Origin: Saccopteryx bilineata
Lineage: Eukaryota; Chordata; Mammalia; Chiroptera; Emballonuridae
Direction of reading: 5' to 3'
DNA length: 64,000 nucleotides
Assembly (NCBI RefSeq): GCF_036850765.1
Contig: NC_089495.1
Location: forward strand, 115,281,033 to 115,345,032
Made by a program: the position numbers and the translations under genes. Shown here in pieces: positions 62,480-64,000 of this stretch (within the stretch, counting starts at the first letter, position 1; each line of letters opens with the position of its first letter). The notes beneath the pieces are model-generated. The model made no database searches, was not told where the DNA came from, and saw only the letters and a list, made by a program, of their open reading frames with translations.

Positions 62480-64000
62480 TTTTTATTCTTTTATAACTGA
62501 GTTTAATTTCTGTTCCAAGGCCCTACTCTTCTAGATAGCAGATATTACTTCTTCATCAATTTAGCACCCTTCTCCCCAACCCAGACTGTGTTCATGGGAG
62601 GAAAGAAGGTAGAGTGAGTGACTTTACGTCATTCAGGTGCTGAGAAGAGCCATATGCCATGTGGGTCTCTGTCATTTACCCACTCTGCCATCAGCTGACC
62701 TTCGGTTATTTCACTCAGATAATTGCTGTATCTTCCCAGTCCCTACTATAAGAATTCTCTCAGCTGTTGAAGGGCTCAGTACTGGGTTATGTCTTCTATG
62801 CTGTTTGCTTCTGAAATGCTATTTGGTGCAATGAAATTGTTGATACTGAGTGTGCACCCAGGACTTTTGTGAGACCACTTGAAGCTCTTGTTCTAGATTT
62901 CCACCCCACTGCTAAATCTGTTCTCCCATGTATGCTGAGGTTGGAACACTGAGGTCCTGAAGATTTTCAGTGTTCTATTGGGCACAGGGCACCAATTCCT
63001 CTGCTCTGAGTCTCCCAGACATCTACCCAGAGGTTTTTTCATTTTCTTTCCTCCTCATCCCTTTGACTTAGGAAAGGAGATGGCTAAGCATATGATACCC
63101 TGTCAAAGACATTATCTGCATCTCATTGTTTGACCCTCTCCCTCTGGTTCTTCTATCTGTCCTCCAGTTCTTGGGTTCTCTACTCAGTTCAGCTGACAGG
63201 GGAGAGTTGGGAGTTATAGGATGGAAGGAATAGCATGACCAGAGGTGATGAAGTGAATTTATGGGGGATGGATATGAGAAATAGGCACTGAGATAATGTT
63301 GAGGGGTGTGACTGGAAGTCAGCAGGTAAACTGGACCTCTGTTTAGAGAGTGATGGGGCTGGGGAAAGACTAAGTAGATCACTAATAGGCCTAAAGTTTT
63401 AAACTATAGAATTTTTCCCTAAGGCCATGGGAAGCCTTTGAAAATGTTTTAGCAGAAGTGATATCATCAAAGAAATAAGATGTATTGTAGAGACTTTGTC
63501 ATGATATTTGAAAGGAAATGGCATAGAGGGGGATGTGTGAATGATGGGGAACAGCGGAAAGATGATTCCGAGAACCTATCCTGGGTGTTGGTGAGCTTGT
63601 TTCACAGGAAGAAGGGGTGTTCAATCTCAGAAGTACTAGATTGCAGTGACAACTCTGAGATATCTGATGTGCAGCTGAAAATATGGAACCGGAGTTTACA
63701 AGAGAGGTAAAGGCTAGGCATGTAGCTTTAGATGGGAAAAATGATTATACAATAGTTGAAACTGTGGGAAAAGAAGAGAGATGGAGAAGATAAAAGGTCA
63801 TCTTGGGATAGTGAGGAAAGGTCAGAAACTGAGGAAGAGAAGCAAAATTAGGAGGAAGGCTCCCAGTAGAAGAGGGATTACTGACATCAAATGTTGCAGG
63901 ACAGTTTTCCAAGGATATGGTGGTTTTACTGTCTGGAATCTTCCTCTCAATTCACAACACCGGAAAATTCTGAAGAAAAAAAAAAGTAAAGATATTTCTT
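62480..64000. other. Intergenic, no gene recognised
   Basis: No gene. Frames of up to 104 codons show no domain. 63380-63720 reads like an old repeat, unassigned. Confidence 0.45.

Overview
This is a eukaryotic, mammalian nuclear window, and most likely from a bat. It carries one ordinary host gene with nine short exons and long introns. The rest is dense with tRNA-derived SINEs of the bat Ves and Rhin type, recent L1 copies, several generations of hAT-type MITEs with intact 8-bp target duplications, and endogenous retrovirus (ERV) debris. One SINE family (the 'ggccctggcc...ccagggcacacaggagaagc' type) resembles what I know from horseshoe and leaf-nosed bats. The order-level assignment is therefore fairly firm and the family-level one tentative. 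There is nothing prokaryotic here: no operons, CRISPR arrays or ribosome binding sites.

Region 1 (1-4300) holds the 3' end of an ERV with its polypurine tract and LTR, then a solo LTR with two nested MITEs, then a truncated SINE. Region 2 (4300-21750) is the complete RFC3 gene on the + strand, encoding replication factor C subunit 3 (356 codons). It has a CpG-island promoter with E2F-like and CRE-like sites, nine exons with GT/AG junctions, and a poly(A) signal at 21728. Its introns hold about twenty transposable elements, including a chimeric ERV/L1 retrocopy in intron 2 and a perfect 20-bp inverted repeat in intron 1. Region 3 (21750-32700) is intergenic: an old antisense L1, SINEs (one interrupted by a 5' piece of U5 snRNA), paired LTR relics and more solo LTRs.

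Region 4 (32700-51350) is a nest of ERVs. LTRs of one family (TGTTGG... to ...TTACA) occur nine times in the window. Two antisense copies are followed by a primer-binding site best matched to tRNA-Ser. A full-length but dead L1 (7.85 kb) sits inside one LTR. Degenerate gag and protease pieces of a class I (gamma-like) ERV lie on the + strand, and gag-like pieces of the tRNA-Ser family lie on the - strand. Region 5 (51350-64000) holds a decayed autonomous hAT transposon with zinc finger and C-terminal domain, a MITE, a 5'-truncated L1 carrying a 179-bp 3' transduction inside a perfect 18-bp target duplication, an LTR with a triplicated U3 repeat and a short tRNA-Leu-like primer site, a second hAT element with a transposase C-terminus, and a final SINE.

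The only gene likely to function is RFC3, a subunit of the clamp loader that places PCNA on primed DNA. I found no convincing new biological system. The most notable observations are mechanistic fossils of retrotransposition: the ERV/L1 chimera at 10178, the U5 fragment at 23431, the L1 3' transduction at 58163 and the tRNA-Ser primer sites. Domain and family calls come from reading the sequence, and no database search was run.
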